A stretch of 64,000 bases of DNA from Desulfomicrobium macestii (GTDB lineage: Bacteria > Desulfobacterota > Desulfovibrionia > Desulfovibrionales > Desulfomicrobiaceae). The translations under genes and the position numbers were made by a program. The stretch is taken from positions 1 through 64,000 of the forward strand of contig NZ_JADBGG010000018.1 of the NCBI RefSeq assembly GCF_014873765.1. Reading direction: 5' to 3'. The notes below the pieces were generated by a model, which was given only the letters and a program-made list of their open reading frames with translations, did not search any database and had not been told where the DNA came from. This document shows positions 37,168 to 46,296 of the stretch, one piece after another (within the stretch, counting starts at the first letter, position 1; each line of letters begins with the position of its first letter).

Positions 37168-39548
37168 TGGTGCTCCGGGGCCGGGAGAGGGAATTCGAGT
37201 CTGAATTCCGCTCCGCCCGAGGGGCTTTCGCCCACGTGGATGGTGCCGCTGTGGTCGGCGACGATGCGTTGCACGATGGACAGGCCGATGCCGGTGCCGT
37301 CGTTCGCGGTGGTGTAGAACGGGTCGAAAATGCGTTCCCGATCGGCCGGGGCTATGCCCGGCCCGTTGTCCGCGATGCACAGACTGAGCCGGTCCTGGTC
37401 GGACAGGACGCGCAGCGAGATGTTCTTGGCTCCCTCGTTGTGACGCAATGCCCGGGCCGCGTTATCCACGATGTTGATGACCGCCTGCTCAAGCTGCATG
37501 CGGTCTCCGAGGATGGCCGGCGCGGCGGTGAGATCCGTATCCACGGTAATCCCGGCCTTGCGCAGGGTCGGGAGCATGAGGCTCAGGCCCTCCTGCACCG
37601 GAACGGACAGGTCGAGCAGTTCGAGGCGCGGCGTGCCGGGTTTGGAGAAATCCAGCACCCTGCGGATGACGGACTCCATCTTGCCGGCGGCCTTGCGGAT
37701 CTTGGCGATGGTCTGGCGCAGGACCGAGGCGGGCTCTGTGGCCGGAAGGTCGTCGCAGATCTCGTCCATGGCGTAGAGATACCCGTGGATGCCGGTCAGG
37801 GGGTTGCGGATCTCGTGGGCGATGCCGGCGGCCATGCGGCCCAGGGAATTGATCTTGTCGAGGAGCATGATCTGCCGGGCCATGCGCCGGGCTCCCGTGA
37901 CGTCGGCCATGAACACGGCCACGCGCGTGACCTGTCCGAGATCGTCCAGGACGGGGTAGAAGCGCAGGTCCAGATCGCGCTCTTCCCCGTACTCGTTGAT
38001 GGAGCGAACTTCCCCGCTGGCGAAGACCTTGTCCACGGCCTGCCGAAATCGCTCGGCGCGTGTTTCGGGCAGCAGGGCATACAGGGACAGCCCGTAGAGG
38101 GACTCCCGGTTTCTGCCCAGGCGTGATGCCCCGGTTTCGTTGATGTCGAGGATGATTCCGGCCTGATCCATGAGCAGCAGGGTTTCTGTCGGGGCATTGA
38201 TGAGCGCCCGGGCCTTGGCCTCGCGGTCGCGGATATGGGCCTCGGCCAGGCGGCGCTGTTCGATCTCGAAGCGCAGATCGGTGGTGCGGCGGTCCACCTC
38301 GATCTCCAGGCTGGCGCGCGCCTTGCGCAGATCGCCTTCGGCCCGGATGCGCTCGTGGACTTCGCGTTCAAGTTCGTCATTGGCTGTGCGCAGATGCTCG
38401 GTGCGGGCGCGGACCGCCTCTTCGAGCTGCTCCTTGTGACGGCGCAGCACGGCCTGGGCCTCCTGACGGCGGCGGATGGAGCTCAGGAGCATGGCCAGGG
38501 CGGCCAGAAGTACTGCCACGCCCACGGTGGCGGTCCAGATGTAGCGTTTGTCGATCTGGTAGAAACGGGCGGGCTGGTTGAGAACGAGGCTGCCTGCGGG
38601 CAGGGCCTTCTCGCTGATTCCAAGGCGCTGCAACTGGATGTAGTCGAAGATGAAGCGCGAAGGGGTCTTCGTGTGCACGGGGATGTCGTCGGGATCGGTT
38701 CCGCCGAGGACCTCCATGGCCAGCCGGGCCGCGCGTTCGCCCTCGGTGCGCCCCTGAACCATCTTGCCGCCCACGCAGCCCGTGCCCATCTCGAAATCCC
38801 AGAATCCGTAAATAGGCACTTTGGTGTGGGTGGAGAGGAAGAGATTCTTGCCGCGATAATCGACCAGTACCCCTTCCTCGTTGCGCATGACTCCGTGGAT
38901 GAGGATGACCTGGCCGGGGCCCAGTTCCTTGAGCCTATCACGCAGTTCCAGCGCGTCGAGGTTGTTCCAATAGGTGAAGCGGATGCCCGGAAACTGCCGT
39001 TCCAGGGCGTGCAGGGAACGGTCCGTGAGCAGGTCGGTGATGGACTGATCCGCGCCGATGACCACGAACTCCCGTGTGCCGGGATGGAGCGAGAGGGCCG
39101 AGAGCATGGTTTCGGCAAAGGCCGGGTTTTCGGCCAGGCCGGTGATGTCCTTCTGGCCGCGCAATTGTCCGGGTGTGAAATCGTTGACGCCGCAAAAGAC
39201 GACGGGCGCGCCGCGGAAGATGCTGTCACGATATTCGAGCACGAAGTCCAGGGCGTCGTTGTCCGTGGTGAGGATGAGGTTGAAGGTGCTCTCGGCGAGT
39301 TTGTGCCGCAGAAGCGCGGCCTGCAGGGAGAGATAGGATGTGTCGGTGTTGCGCTTGGTGTCTAGGTATTCAACCCAGAGCAGTGCTCCGGGCATTTCGG
39401 CGCGAAACGTTTCGCTGATGCCCGTGTTCAGGGTGTCGGTCCAGGACAGGCCCGGATGATAGGAGTGCAGAACGAGCACGCTTGGCGGTGCGGCCAGGAG
39501 CGGCAAGGGCGGCAGGAACAGCAGGAGAAAAAGAATGATGCGCGTCAT
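37164..39548 (-). CDS. sensor histidine kinase with periplasmic binding-protein-like domain
   Basis: This 794-residue kinase has a signal/anchor (about 1-20) and an ABC-type binding-protein-like domain of the ABC_sub_bind kind (about 24-300, opening SVLVLHSYHPGLSWTDTLN). A span (about 340-362), a long coiled coil (365-450), a PAS domain (about 455-565), the HisKA box in AGIAHEIRNPLTGIH and an ATPase domain with DNGPGIAPADRE and GTGIGLSIVQR follow. Such sensor domains bind small ligands directly, but the ligand is unknown. The ATG at 39548 is preferred to a GTG two codons earlier; neither has a strong Shine-Dalgarno. It is co-translated with the sigma-54 regulator. Confidence 0.88.
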   Translation of the reverse strand: MTRIILFLLLFLPPLPLLAAPPSVLVLHSYHPGLSWTDTLNTGISETFRAEMPGALLWVEYLDTKRNTDTSYLSLQAALLRHKLAESTFNLILTTDNDALDFVLEYRDSIFRGAPVVFCGVNDFTPGQLRGQKDITGLAENPAFAETMLSALSLHPGTREFVVIGADQSITDLLTDRSLHALERQFPGIRFTYWNNLDALELRDRLKELGPGQVILIHGVMRNEEGVLVDYRGKNLFLSTHTKVPIYGFWDFEMGTGCVGGKMVQGRTEGERAARLAMEVLGGTDPDDIPVHTKTPSRFIFDYIQLQRLGISEKALPAGSLVLNQPARFYQIDKRYIWTATVGVAVLLAALAMLLSSIRRRQEAQAVLRRHKEQLEEAVRARTEHLRTANDELEREVHERIRAEGDLRKARASLEIEVDRRTTDLRFEIEQRRLAEAHIRDREAKARALINAPTETLLLMDQAGIILDINETGASRLGRNRESLYGLSLYALLPETRAERFRQAVDKVFASGEVRSINEYGEERDLDLRFYPVLDDLGQVTRVAVFMADVTGARRMARQIMLLDKINSLGRMAAGIAHEIRNPLTGIHGYLYAMDEICDDLPATEPASVLRQTIAKIRKAAGKMESVIRRVLDFSKPGTPRLELLDLSVPVQEGLSLMLPTLRKAGITVDTDLTAAPAILGDRMQLEQAVINIVDNAARALRHNEGAKNISLRVLSDQDRLSLCIADNGPGIAPADRERIFDPFYTTANDGTGIGLSIVQRIVADHSGTIHVGESPSGGAEFRLEFPLPAPEHQ

Positions 39549-39601
39549 GGGCACGGTGTAAGCGCAATCCGTGCGACCTTCAAGTCTGAGGGCCGCTATC
39601 C

Positions 39602-39669
39602 TTGACAGGCTGGGAGGATGGGAATAACGATCCTTGTTTCCTTGCTCCCCCGAATGGAATGGGGTGGGC
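39602..39669 (+). promoter_or_regulatory. rpsF operon promoter and possible S6:S18 leader hairpin
   Basis: TTGACA (39602-39607) is followed after 17 bases by TAACGA (39625-39630), a perfect -35 with a weak -10. Further down, GCTCCCCC (39644-39651) can pair with GGGGTGGGC (39661-39669), leaving a loop near CCGAA. Ribosomal S6:S18 complexes are known to bind CCG-containing leader elements in rpsF operons. The resemblance here is loose and needs covariation support. Confidence 0.4.
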
Positions 39670-39693
39670 TTTTACCCGTAAGGAGGATTTATA

Positions 39694-40011
39694 ATGATGA
39701 CCAGGTACGAGGAATTGATCCTGCTCAGCCCTGAGCTGGGTGTGGAAGAATGTCGCGAAATCGTGAACAACTTCAGCGCCATTGTCGAGCGCGAGGGCGG
39801 CACCGTCCTCAAGATCGATGACTGGGGCGTCAAGGATACGGCATATCCGGTGCGCAAGTTCAATCGTGGCCGGTACGTCCGCATGGAACTGAACATGCCC
39901 GGCAAGGCTGTCGCGGAATTGGAACGCAATGTCCGCATCACCGATGGCGTGTTCAAGTTCATCACCGTCAGACTCGCCGAGACTCCTGTTGCGGCAACCG
40001 AGGAGGCATAG
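39694..40011 (+). CDS. rpsF: 30S ribosomal protein S6
   Basis: S6 is a small-subunit protein that pairs with S18 on the platform. The 105-residue chain has the family opening [13 protein letters not shown] and the blocks [21 protein letters not shown] and [21 protein letters not shown] lies about 10 bases upstream. It begins the conserved rpsF-rpsR-rplI-dnaB order, one base before the next gene. Confidence 0.96.
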   Translation: MMTRYEELILLSPELGVEECREIVNNFSAIVEREGGTVLKIDDWGVKDTAYPVRKFNRGRYVRMELNMPGKAVAELERNVRITDGVFKFITVRLAETPVAATEEA

Positions 40012-40012
40012 C

Positions 40013-40276
40013 ATGTCCTTTAAGAAGAAATTCGCACCCCGGAGAAAGTACTGCCGTTTCTGCGAGAATCCCGAGATCCTGCTTGATTACAAGCATCCCG
40101 AAGTCCTGAACGATTTCGTGACCGATCGCGGCAAGATCATTGCCAGCCGCATCACCGGCACCTGCGCCAAGCACCAGCGGGCTCTCACCCGTGAAGTGAA
40201 GCGCGCCCGCCAGATGGCTCTGATGTTCTACACGGCTACCCACAGCACCGACGTGCTCAAAAAATCTAGAGTCTAG
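40013..40276 (+). CDS. rpsR: 30S ribosomal protein S18
   Basis: The 87-residue S18 has the signature stretch [18 protein letters not shown] and the basic tail [23 protein letters not shown] near residue 14 and the TCAKH at about residue 50 give a CxxC...CxxH set, so this is probably a zinc-binding form. GAGGAGG overlaps the end of rpsF. The start is fixed by that site. Confidence 0.96.
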   Translation: MSFKKKFAPRRKYCRFCENPEILLDYKHPEVLNDFVTDRGKIIASRITGTCAKHQRALTREVKRARQMALMFYTATHSTDVLKKSRV

Positions 40277-40287
40277 GAGATTTGATC

Positions 40288-40797
40288 ATGAAGGTCATTT
40301 TGAGAGCAGACGTGGATAATCTGGGCCGACTTGGCGACATCGTCGCGGTCCGTCCCGGTTATGGCAGAAATTATCTGTTGCCTCAGGGTCTTGCCTCCAT
40401 GGCAACTCCCGGCAACCTGAAGGTCTTTGAACAGGAACGCCGCAAGCTGCAGGCCATGAACGACGCCGTCAAGGCCGAGGCAGCCGCTTTGGCCGCCAAG
40501 ATCGAGGCCGCCAAGGTCGTGATCGAAGTGCGCGTGGGCGACGGCGACAAGCTTTACGGCTCCGTCACCACTCCCCAGATCGCCACGATCCTGGAAGAGC
40601 AGGGCGTGGAAGTGGATCGCCGCAAGATCCAGCTCGAAGACGGCATCCGCTCCCTGGGCGAATACGTCATCGACGTGAAGCTGCACCCCGAAGTCGTGGC
40701 CAAGCTGACCGTGAACGTGGTCAAGTTTGGTCGTCCTGAGCAGGTGAACGAACCCGAACCGCAGGCCGATGCAACCGAAGAAGCCGCCGCGGAATAA
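40288..40797 (+). CDS. rplI: 50S ribosomal protein L9
   Basis: L9 binds 23S rRNA at the base of the L1 stalk. The 169-residue chain has the diagnostic N-terminal GDIVAVRPGYGRNYLLPQGLA, a central helix rich in A, E and K, and the C-terminal domain, with a slightly long Glu/Ala-rich tail. The ATG at 40288 follows AGGAGA; a TTG two codons earlier is less likely. It overlaps dnaB by 29 bases. Confidence 0.96.
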   Translation: MKVILRADVDNLGRLGDIVAVRPGYGRNYLLPQGLASMATPGNLKVFEQERRKLQAMNDAVKAEAAALAAKIEAAKVVIEVRVGDGDKLYGSVTTPQIATILEEQGVEVDRRKIQLEDGIRSLGEYVIDVKLHPEVVAKLTVNVVKFGRPEQVNEPEPQADATEEAAAE

Positions 40798-42217
40798 GTT
40801 CGGGCAGCGCCTCGAAACTCGAATCCAACCAGAGGAGGCCTTGCAAAAGGCCTCTTCTGATTTGTTGCGCCGAGTCCCCCCGCACAACACCGAAGCCGAA
40901 CAGGCGGTGCTGGGCGGGGTTTTTCTGCGTAACGACATTTTTCATACTCTGGTCGACACGATAAACGACGAGGATTTCTATTCTCCGGTGCACCGCACCA
41001 TCTATCAGGCCTTCCAGGAACTCTACCGCCGCCGCGAGCCCGTCGATCTGGTCACGGTGGCCGAATATCTGCAGACCAAGGGCCAGCTCGACGAGGTCGG
41101 CGGCACGGTCTATCTCGCCTCCCTGGCCGAGTCCGTGGCCTCGGCGTCCAACTCAGTCTTTCACGCCCAGATCGTGCGCGACAAGTCCGTGCGGCGCAGG
41201 CTCATCCAGACCTCTTCCGAGATCCTGACCAGTTGCTTCGAAGCCGGCGAGCAGACAGAATCCCTGCTGGATCAGGCCGAGCAGCAGATTTTCTCCATCG
41301 CCGAATCCAAGGGCAAGCCCGTCTTCATGAGCAGCAAGGACCTGGTCCAGCGGGTCTTCGAGCAGCTTGAGACGCGGGCCGGGCAGGGCGAGCTGGTCAC
41401 GGGCGTGCCCACGGGCTACACCGATTTCGATCAGATGACCGCCGGACTGCAGAAGTCCGACCTGATCATTCTCGCGGCCCGCCCGTCCATGGGCAAGACC
41501 GCCCTGGCACTGAACATGGGCATGCGCGCCGCCATTCAGCACGATGTACCCGTGGCGGTCTTCTCGCTTGAAATGTCCATGGACCAGCTCATGATGCGCC
41601 TTCTGGGTTGTCACGGACGCGTGGACCTGAGCCGTCTGCGCAGCGGCTATCTGAACGACGAGGACTGGAGCAGGCTCTATCAGGCCGCCGAGGATCTTTC
41701 CCGGGCGCCCATCTACATCGACGACACTCCGGCCCTTTCGACCATGGAAATACGGGCCCGCAGCCGGCGCCTCAAGGCCGAGAAGGGCGTGGGGCTCATC
41801 ATCGTCGACTATCTGCAGCTCATGCGCTCTTCCCACAAGAGCGACTCCCGCGAGCAGGAAATTTCGGATATCTCGCGTAACCTCAAGGCCCTGGCCAAGG
41901 AACTTGAGGTGCCGGTCATCGCCCTGTCGCAGCTCAACCGCAAGGTCGAGGAGCGTTCCGACAAGCGGCCCATGATCTCGGATTTGCGCGAATCCGGAGC
42001 CATCGAGCAGGACGCCGACGTCATTGTCTTCATCTACCGCGACGCGGCCTACAACAAGGCCGAGGACAATCCGAACAAGAATATCGCCGAGATCATCATC
42101 GGCAAACAGCGTAACGGCCCTGTCGGGGCCATCCGTCTGGGCTATTTCGGTCAGTACACTGTTTTCGAGAATCTTACGGAAGTGGGGTTGCCGTCCGAGA
42201 ACGGCGGCGTGTACTGA
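40769..42217 (+). CDS. dnaB: replicative DNA helicase DnaB
   Basis: DnaB is the hexameric fork helicase. In this 482-residue chain the N-terminal domain opens with RRVPPHNTEAEQAVLGGVFL (about 34-53). The RecA-like motor has Walker A ARPSMGKTALALN (about 238-250), LEMSMDQLMMRL, GLIIVDYLQLM and ISDLRESGAIEQDADV. The ATG at 40769 lies inside rplI with no strong Shine-Dalgarno, implying coupling to L9 translation. A TTG at 40841 is too close to its AGGAGG. The rpsF-rpsR-rplI-dnaB order is widely conserved. Confidence 0.95.
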   Translation: MQPKKPPRNKFGQRLETRIQPEEALQKASSDLLRRVPPHNTEAEQAVLGGVFLRNDIFHTLVDTINDEDFYSPVHRTIYQAFQELYRRREPVDLVTVAEYLQTKGQLDEVGGTVYLASLAESVASASNSVFHAQIVRDKSVRRRLIQTSSEILTSCFEAGEQTESLLDQAEQQIFSIAESKGKPVFMSSKDLVQRVFEQLETRAGQGELVTGVPTGYTDFDQMTAGLQKSDLIILAARPSMGKTALALNMGMRAAIQHDVPVAVFSLEMSMDQLMMRLLGCHGRVDLSRLRSGYLNDEDWSRLYQAAEDLSRAPIYIDDTPALSTMEIRARSRRLKAEKGVGLIIVDYLQLMRSSHKSDSREQEISDISRNLKALAKELEVPVIALSQLNRKVEERSDKRPMISDLRESGAIEQDADVIVFIYRDAAYNKAEDNPNKNIAEIIIGKQRNGPVGAIRLGYFGQYTVFENLTEVGLPSENGGVY

Positions 42218-42256
42218 CCAATCCCGCGCACCTTCAACTCAAGAGCGGACAAACCC

Positions 42257-43549
42257 ATGAAAGCCTATTGCCCGGAAGAATTTTTTTCGCGCAGCGAATT
42301 GGACAAGGTTCAGAAAACGCGTCTTGCAACCACTCTCGAACGTGCTGCCAAGTCCGAATTTTATGGCCACCGCTTCGCCGAAACGGGAATACGCCCCGAG
42401 GCGATCACTTCCGCCGCCGACATCACGCGCCTCCCCTTCACCACCAAGGATGACCTGCGCAGCGCCTACCCCGCGCGCATGCTGACCCGGCCCGTGACCG
42501 ACATGGTCCGCCTGCACGCATCCTCGGGTACCACGGGTTCGGCCACGGTCATCTACTACACCAGAAACGACATCGATTCCTGGGCCGATCTCATGGCCCG
42601 GTGCATGCACATGGTCGGAATCAGGGCCGAGGACACTTTTCAGAACATGTCCGGCTACGGCCTCTTCACCGGCGGTCTTGGCATTCACTACGGAGCCGAG
42701 CGGCTGGGCTGCCTGACCATCCCGGCCGGGGCGGGCAATTCCAAGCGCCAGCTCAAGCTGCTGGAAGATTTTCAGGTTTCCGTCGTCCATATCATCCCGT
42801 CCTATGCCCTGCATCTGGGCACGGTCAAAGACGAGCTTGGCTACACTCCCGATCGCCTGAACCTGCGCGTGGCCCTCATCGGTGCGGAGCCGCACACCGC
42901 GGCCATCCGGCAGCGCATCGAGGAAGTCTACGGAATCAAGGCCTACAACTCCTACGGGCTGTCCGAGATGAACGGTCCGGGCGTGGCTTTCGAGTGCCTT
43001 GAGCAGAACGGCATGCACATCTGGGAGGACGCCTACCTGGCCGAAATCGTTGATCCGGAAACGGGCGAGCAGTTGCCGGACGGCGAAGTCGGCGAGCTGG
43101 TCATCACCACACTGTGCCGCGAGGGCATGCCGCTGATTCGCTATCGCACCAAGGACCTGACCCGCTTCATTCCCGGCGACTGCGCCTGCGGCCGCGCGCA
43201 TCGTCGCCTGGACCGCATCATGGGCCGCGCCGACGACATGATCATCCTGAAGGGGGTCAATATCTACCCCATGCAGGTCGAGCAGGTGCTGATGAGCATT
43301 CCGGAGGTCGGGCAGAATTATCTGATCGTGCTGGAGCGTGACGGCTATCTGGACCAGATGCGCGTCAAGGTGGAGGTCAAGGAAGAGTACTTCGTGGAAG
43401 ACATGCGTGAACTCAAGAGCCTGCAAAGTCGCATCAGCTCCAGGCTGCGCGACGAGATCCTCATTACCGCGCGCATCGATCTGGTGGAGCAGAACTCCTT
43501 GCCCAAGTCGGAAGGCAAGGCACAGCGGGTTCTGGATCTGCGCGAATAA
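42257..43549 (+). CDS. paaK: phenylacetate-CoA ligase family protein
   Basis: This 430-residue adenylate-forming enzyme activates an aryl or related acid to its CoA thioester with ATP. Motifs are the P-loop-like HASSGTTGSATVIYYT (about residues 89-104), NSYGLSEMNGPGVAFEC (about 231-247), and the hinge YRTKDLTRFIPG. PaaK-type proteins in anaerobes act on phenylacetate or indoleacetate formed from amino acids. The exact acid is not shown by the sequence, and no other phenylacetate genes are nearby. A strong terminator follows. Confidence 0.85.
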   Translation: MKAYCPEEFFSRSELDKVQKTRLATTLERAAKSEFYGHRFAETGIRPEAITSAADITRLPFTTKDDLRSAYPARMLTRPVTDMVRLHASSGTTGSATVIYYTRNDIDSWADLMARCMHMVGIRAEDTFQNMSGYGLFTGGLGIHYGAERLGCLTIPAGAGNSKRQLKLLEDFQVSVVHIIPSYALHLGTVKDELGYTPDRLNLRVALIGAEPHTAAIRQRIEEVYGIKAYNSYGLSEMNGPGVAFECLEQNGMHIWEDAYLAEIVDPETGEQLPDGEVGELVITTLCREGMPLIRYRTKDLTRFIPGDCACGRAHRRLDRIMGRADDMIILKGVNIYPMQVEQVLMSIPEVGQNYLIVLERDGYLDQMRVKVEVKEEYFVEDMRELKSLQSRISSRLRDEILITARIDLVEQNSLPKSEGKAQRVLDLRE

Positions 43550-43584
43550 AGAGCAGTCGGCAACTGATTTCAGATCAGACGTTC

Positions 43585-43625
43585 GGGACGACCCTGGCCG
43601 CAAATGGCTGGGGTCGTCCTTTTTT
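43585..43625 (+). terminator. terminator after paaK
   Basis: GGGACGACCCTGGCC pairs with GGCTGGGGTCGTCCT around a 6-base loop, followed by a T-run. It overlaps the end of the convergent P-loop/SPOR gene. Confidence 0.88.
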
Positions 43626-45142
43626 CATTCGTATTGCGTGACCGCGCAGGACAGCCCTTTTTCCTCGGCGCGGGTGCAATGCGCCAGGGCATCGTCGCGG
43701 GACCGTTCGAGGGCGAACTGGATCTCAATGCCGCTGACCAGCTCGCGTTCGAAAATGTTCAGCTGCTCTGGCAGTCCAAGGCTCATGCTTGCGCGGTCGA
43801 TCTGCTGCTGATCCGTGAGCGGGCCCACCGTGGCCACAAATGGCCTGAAGACCACCGGCGTATCGGCCAGGCTGTTTTGGGATGCGAATCTTCCGGCCTG
43901 CTCGAAACTTTCGAAGCGGCCCACGAACAGGGTGAAGGGGGCTTCGCCGCTTTGGTCCTGGTTCCAGAACAGGGGTTGTTTCTGGTCCATGAAGCGCGGC
44001 AGGTGCAGCAAGAGGGATTCCATGGTCGGATAGGCGCCGAGCTGGAGTGAATAGGGGCCGTCGGTGGTGCGCTTGCGGAAGACGGTTTTGGCCACGCTCT
44101 GCCAGTGTACGGACCCGGACGCCGTGTGGATGTTTTCCGGGAGGGCGGGAGCGCTCGGAGCGGGCTCGACAGTCGTTTCCCGTGGCGTTCCGGTGAAGGC
44201 ATGGAAAAGGTCGCTCATGCGCGCCTCCGGCATGAGCCAGGAAAAAAAGAATAAAAATGTTCCGATGATTGCCGCCATGCTCAGGGCCAGGACCACGCCT
44301 GCCATCCAGGAGTTGCCGGAGGCCATGTTCTGGGTCGGCATGGCTTCGTCCGGCATCGGGGCCTCAGTGTCCGGGCAGTTGGTTTTGAAATTCAGGGCCT
44401 CTTCGGCATCGCAGCATTGATCCGAATGCAGGGCCTTCAAGGCGAGCGTCATGGTCAGCATGCGCAGGATGCCGATCACTCCGGCCGCGCGTTTGGCCAC
44501 CGCTTCGGGATTGCCGATGAGGTCTGTCGCCAGCCCGGCCCCGTCGAGGAGAAAGCGGATGTAGGCCAGCGACTGTTCGCGGGTCAGTTTGGGAAGAGTC
44601 CAGATGGCTCCGAGCATGTTGTAGATGGGCCGGTTTTCGGGTCGGGCCAGCCGGTGCACGATCTCTCCGTTTCCGACCAGGACAACCTGGAGCACTGTTG
44701 TGAGGTGCTTTGTCAGGCTGAAAAGACCTCCAAGAAAGGCGAAATCCGCATCCGTGAGCAGATGGGCATTGTCGACAAAGAGAATGACGTGCTTCTTTTC
44801 GCGAAGCAGTTGGGTCAAAGCCGCTTTATTTTCTTTCTCGGGTGACAAATTTTCATTTATCGTTTGAGAAAGTGTCAGTCCGGATGATGCGGTGATGCTT
44901 AACGTGTGGGCGCTTTGGGCAGACTTTAGGCGGTTCAGAAAAAAAGTCTTGCCTGATTTTGGAAATCCGATCACACAGCTCAGCAGACGATGGCTTTGTA
45001 TGTCGCTCAAGACAGATTGAAAAATGTCTTCAAGCTGCGGAGTACTGAAGTGCTGTGCAGTTTCGGACATGTTTTCAAAAGGTGAGTCGTGCATGGAATG
45101 TCTGCTTTTCGAAAAGTTATCGGGGTGGCGTCTGATACTCAT
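43625..45142 (-). CDS. P-loop ATPase with membrane span and SPOR domain
   Basis: This 505-residue protein has an ExeA/GspA-like AAA ATPase (about 33-245) with Walker A GFPKSGKT (about 59-66) and Walker B HVILFVDNAH. A proline-rich linker, one span (about 281-303) and a C-terminal SPOR-like domain follow (about 360-445, DGPYSLQLGAYPTMESLLLHL and FTLFVGRFESFEQAGRFA). SPOR domains bind denuded peptidoglycan at division sites, so this may couple ATP use to the cell wall, as in DamX-like proteins. The start is uncertain: ATGs at 45142, 45094 and 45070 all lack a good Shine-Dalgarno. Confidence 0.78.
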   Translation of the reverse strand: MSIRRHPDNFSKSRHSMHDSPFENMSETAQHFSTPQLEDIFQSVLSDIQSHRLLSCVIGFPKSGKTFFLNRLKSAQSAHTLSITASSGLTLSQTINENLSPEKENKAALTQLLREKKHVILFVDNAHLLTDADFAFLGGLFSLTKHLTTVLQVVLVGNGEIVHRLARPENRPIYNMLGAIWTLPKLTREQSLAYIRFLLDGAGLATDLIGNPEAVAKRAAGVIGILRMLTMTLALKALHSDQCCDAEEALNFKTNCPDTEAPMPDEAMPTQNMASGNSWMAGVVLALSMAAIIGTFLFFFSWLMPEARMSDLFHAFTGTPRETTVEPAPSAPALPENIHTASGSVHWQSVAKTVFRKRTTDGPYSLQLGAYPTMESLLLHLPRFMDQKQPLFWNQDQSGEAPFTLFVGRFESFEQAGRFASQNSLADTPVVFRPFVATVGPLTDQQQIDRASMSLGLPEQLNIFERELVSGIEIQFALERSRDDALAHCTRAEEKGLSCAVTQYE

Positions 45143-45243
45143 GATTATTTATGAGCCTTCGCTTAATACGTAGGTGCAGCCTTAATTCTATGCAAGCTTT
45201 TTTTTAAAATATACTGCTATTATGCATGGTTTGGTGGATCACG

Positions 45244-46245
45244 ATGACATTTTTTCCAGCCCTTCCCTTTATTTCACTCTTTGTCGGCATGCTGCTTTGG
45301 GGCAGCTCTTTTGTGGCCTTCAAGTATGCCGTGATGTTTTTCGATCCCATTGTCGTCGTCTTCATGCGCATGGCTCTTTCAGCCTTTCTGTTTCTGCTCG
45401 TGCTGCCGCGCTGGCGTCCCCGGAACCTGCGCAGGGAGGATCTGGGGTTCATGGTCTTCATGGCCCTGTGCGAACCGTGTTTCTATTTTGTGTTCGAGGG
45501 CCAGGCCCTGACCCTGACCTCGGCTTCCCAGGCAGGCATGGTCGCGGCTACGCTGCCGATTCTGGTGGCGGTCTGCGCGGGCTTTTTTCTTGGGGAGCAA
45601 CTGAGCTCGCGCTCATGGACCGGGCTTGTCCTGGCCTTGGCCGGAGTGGTCTGGGTCAGCATCTCGGGAGTTGCCACGGAAGCGGCTCCACGTCCGCTTT
45701 TGGGCAATTTTCTTGAGCTGCTGGCCATGTTCTGCGCGGCTGGCTACACCGTGAGTATGAAAAAGCTCTGCGCCCGCTATTCCCCATGGTTTCTGACCGC
45801 CGTGCAGTCCATGGTAGGCACGGTTTTCTTTTTTCCGCTTCTTTTTCTGCCATCGACGGCCTTGCCGGTGGCCTTTCCCGTTGGTCCAAGTCTGGCCGTG
45901 CTCTACCTGTGCGTGTTCATAAGCATCGGCGCGTACGGTTTCTACAATTACGGGATCAGCAAGCTTCCGGCCTGGCAGGCTTCGGCTTTTGTCAACCTCA
46001 TCCCGGTCTTCTCCATGCTCCTGGGCTGGCTTTGCCTTGATGAACGGCTCAATTTTTCGCAACTTGCGGGAGTGGGAGTGGTTTTTGCCGGGGTGCTGCT
46101 GTGTCAGCAGTGGCCGGAGACTGAAAACAGAAACACCCTCGTCCGCGATCTGGCGGAAGAGGGTGCCCTGGTTGAATCCGTGACGGTATCCCTCGACGGG
46201 ACGTCTCTTGAAAGTGTCCTTGTTCCGGTGCGCGGCAAGGATTGA
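45244..46245 (+). CDS. EamA-family drug/metabolite transporter
   Basis: This inner-membrane protein of about 333 residues has ten predicted spans in two EamA halves (about residues 5-135 and 150-280). Family blocks are MLLWGSSFVAFKYAV and PWFLTAVQSMVGTVF, with GLCLDE-like VFSMLLGWLCLDERLN near residue 255. A hydrophilic C-terminal tail of about 50 residues is extra. The ATG at 45244 follows GGTGG; an in-frame ATG at 45226 is possible. A weak promoter, TTAATT (45182) with TAAAAT (45205), lies upstream. The exported compound is unknown. Confidence 0.85.
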   Translation: MTFFPALPFISLFVGMLLWGSSFVAFKYAVMFFDPIVVVFMRMALSAFLFLLVLPRWRPRNLRREDLGFMVFMALCEPCFYFVFEGQALTLTSASQAGMVAATLPILVAVCAGFFLGEQLSSRSWTGLVLALAGVVWVSISGVATEAAPRPLLGNFLELLAMFCAAGYTVSMKKLCARYSPWFLTAVQSMVGTVFFFPLLFLPSTALPVAFPVGPSLAVLYLCVFISIGAYGFYNYGISKLPAWQASAFVNLIPVFSMLLGWLCLDERLNFSQLAGVGVVFAGVLLCQQWPETENRNTLVRDLAEEGALVESVTVSLDGTSLESVLVPVRGKD

Positions 46246-46296
46246 TTGGACGGGCGCCCGGTTCAAGGGGATGCGTCGTGAACCGGGCGGGTGAGT

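Noticed and set aside
42239-43603. Long minus-strand frame of 454 residues opposite paaK
   Set aside because: Antisense shadow of paaK with no ribosome site or domain.
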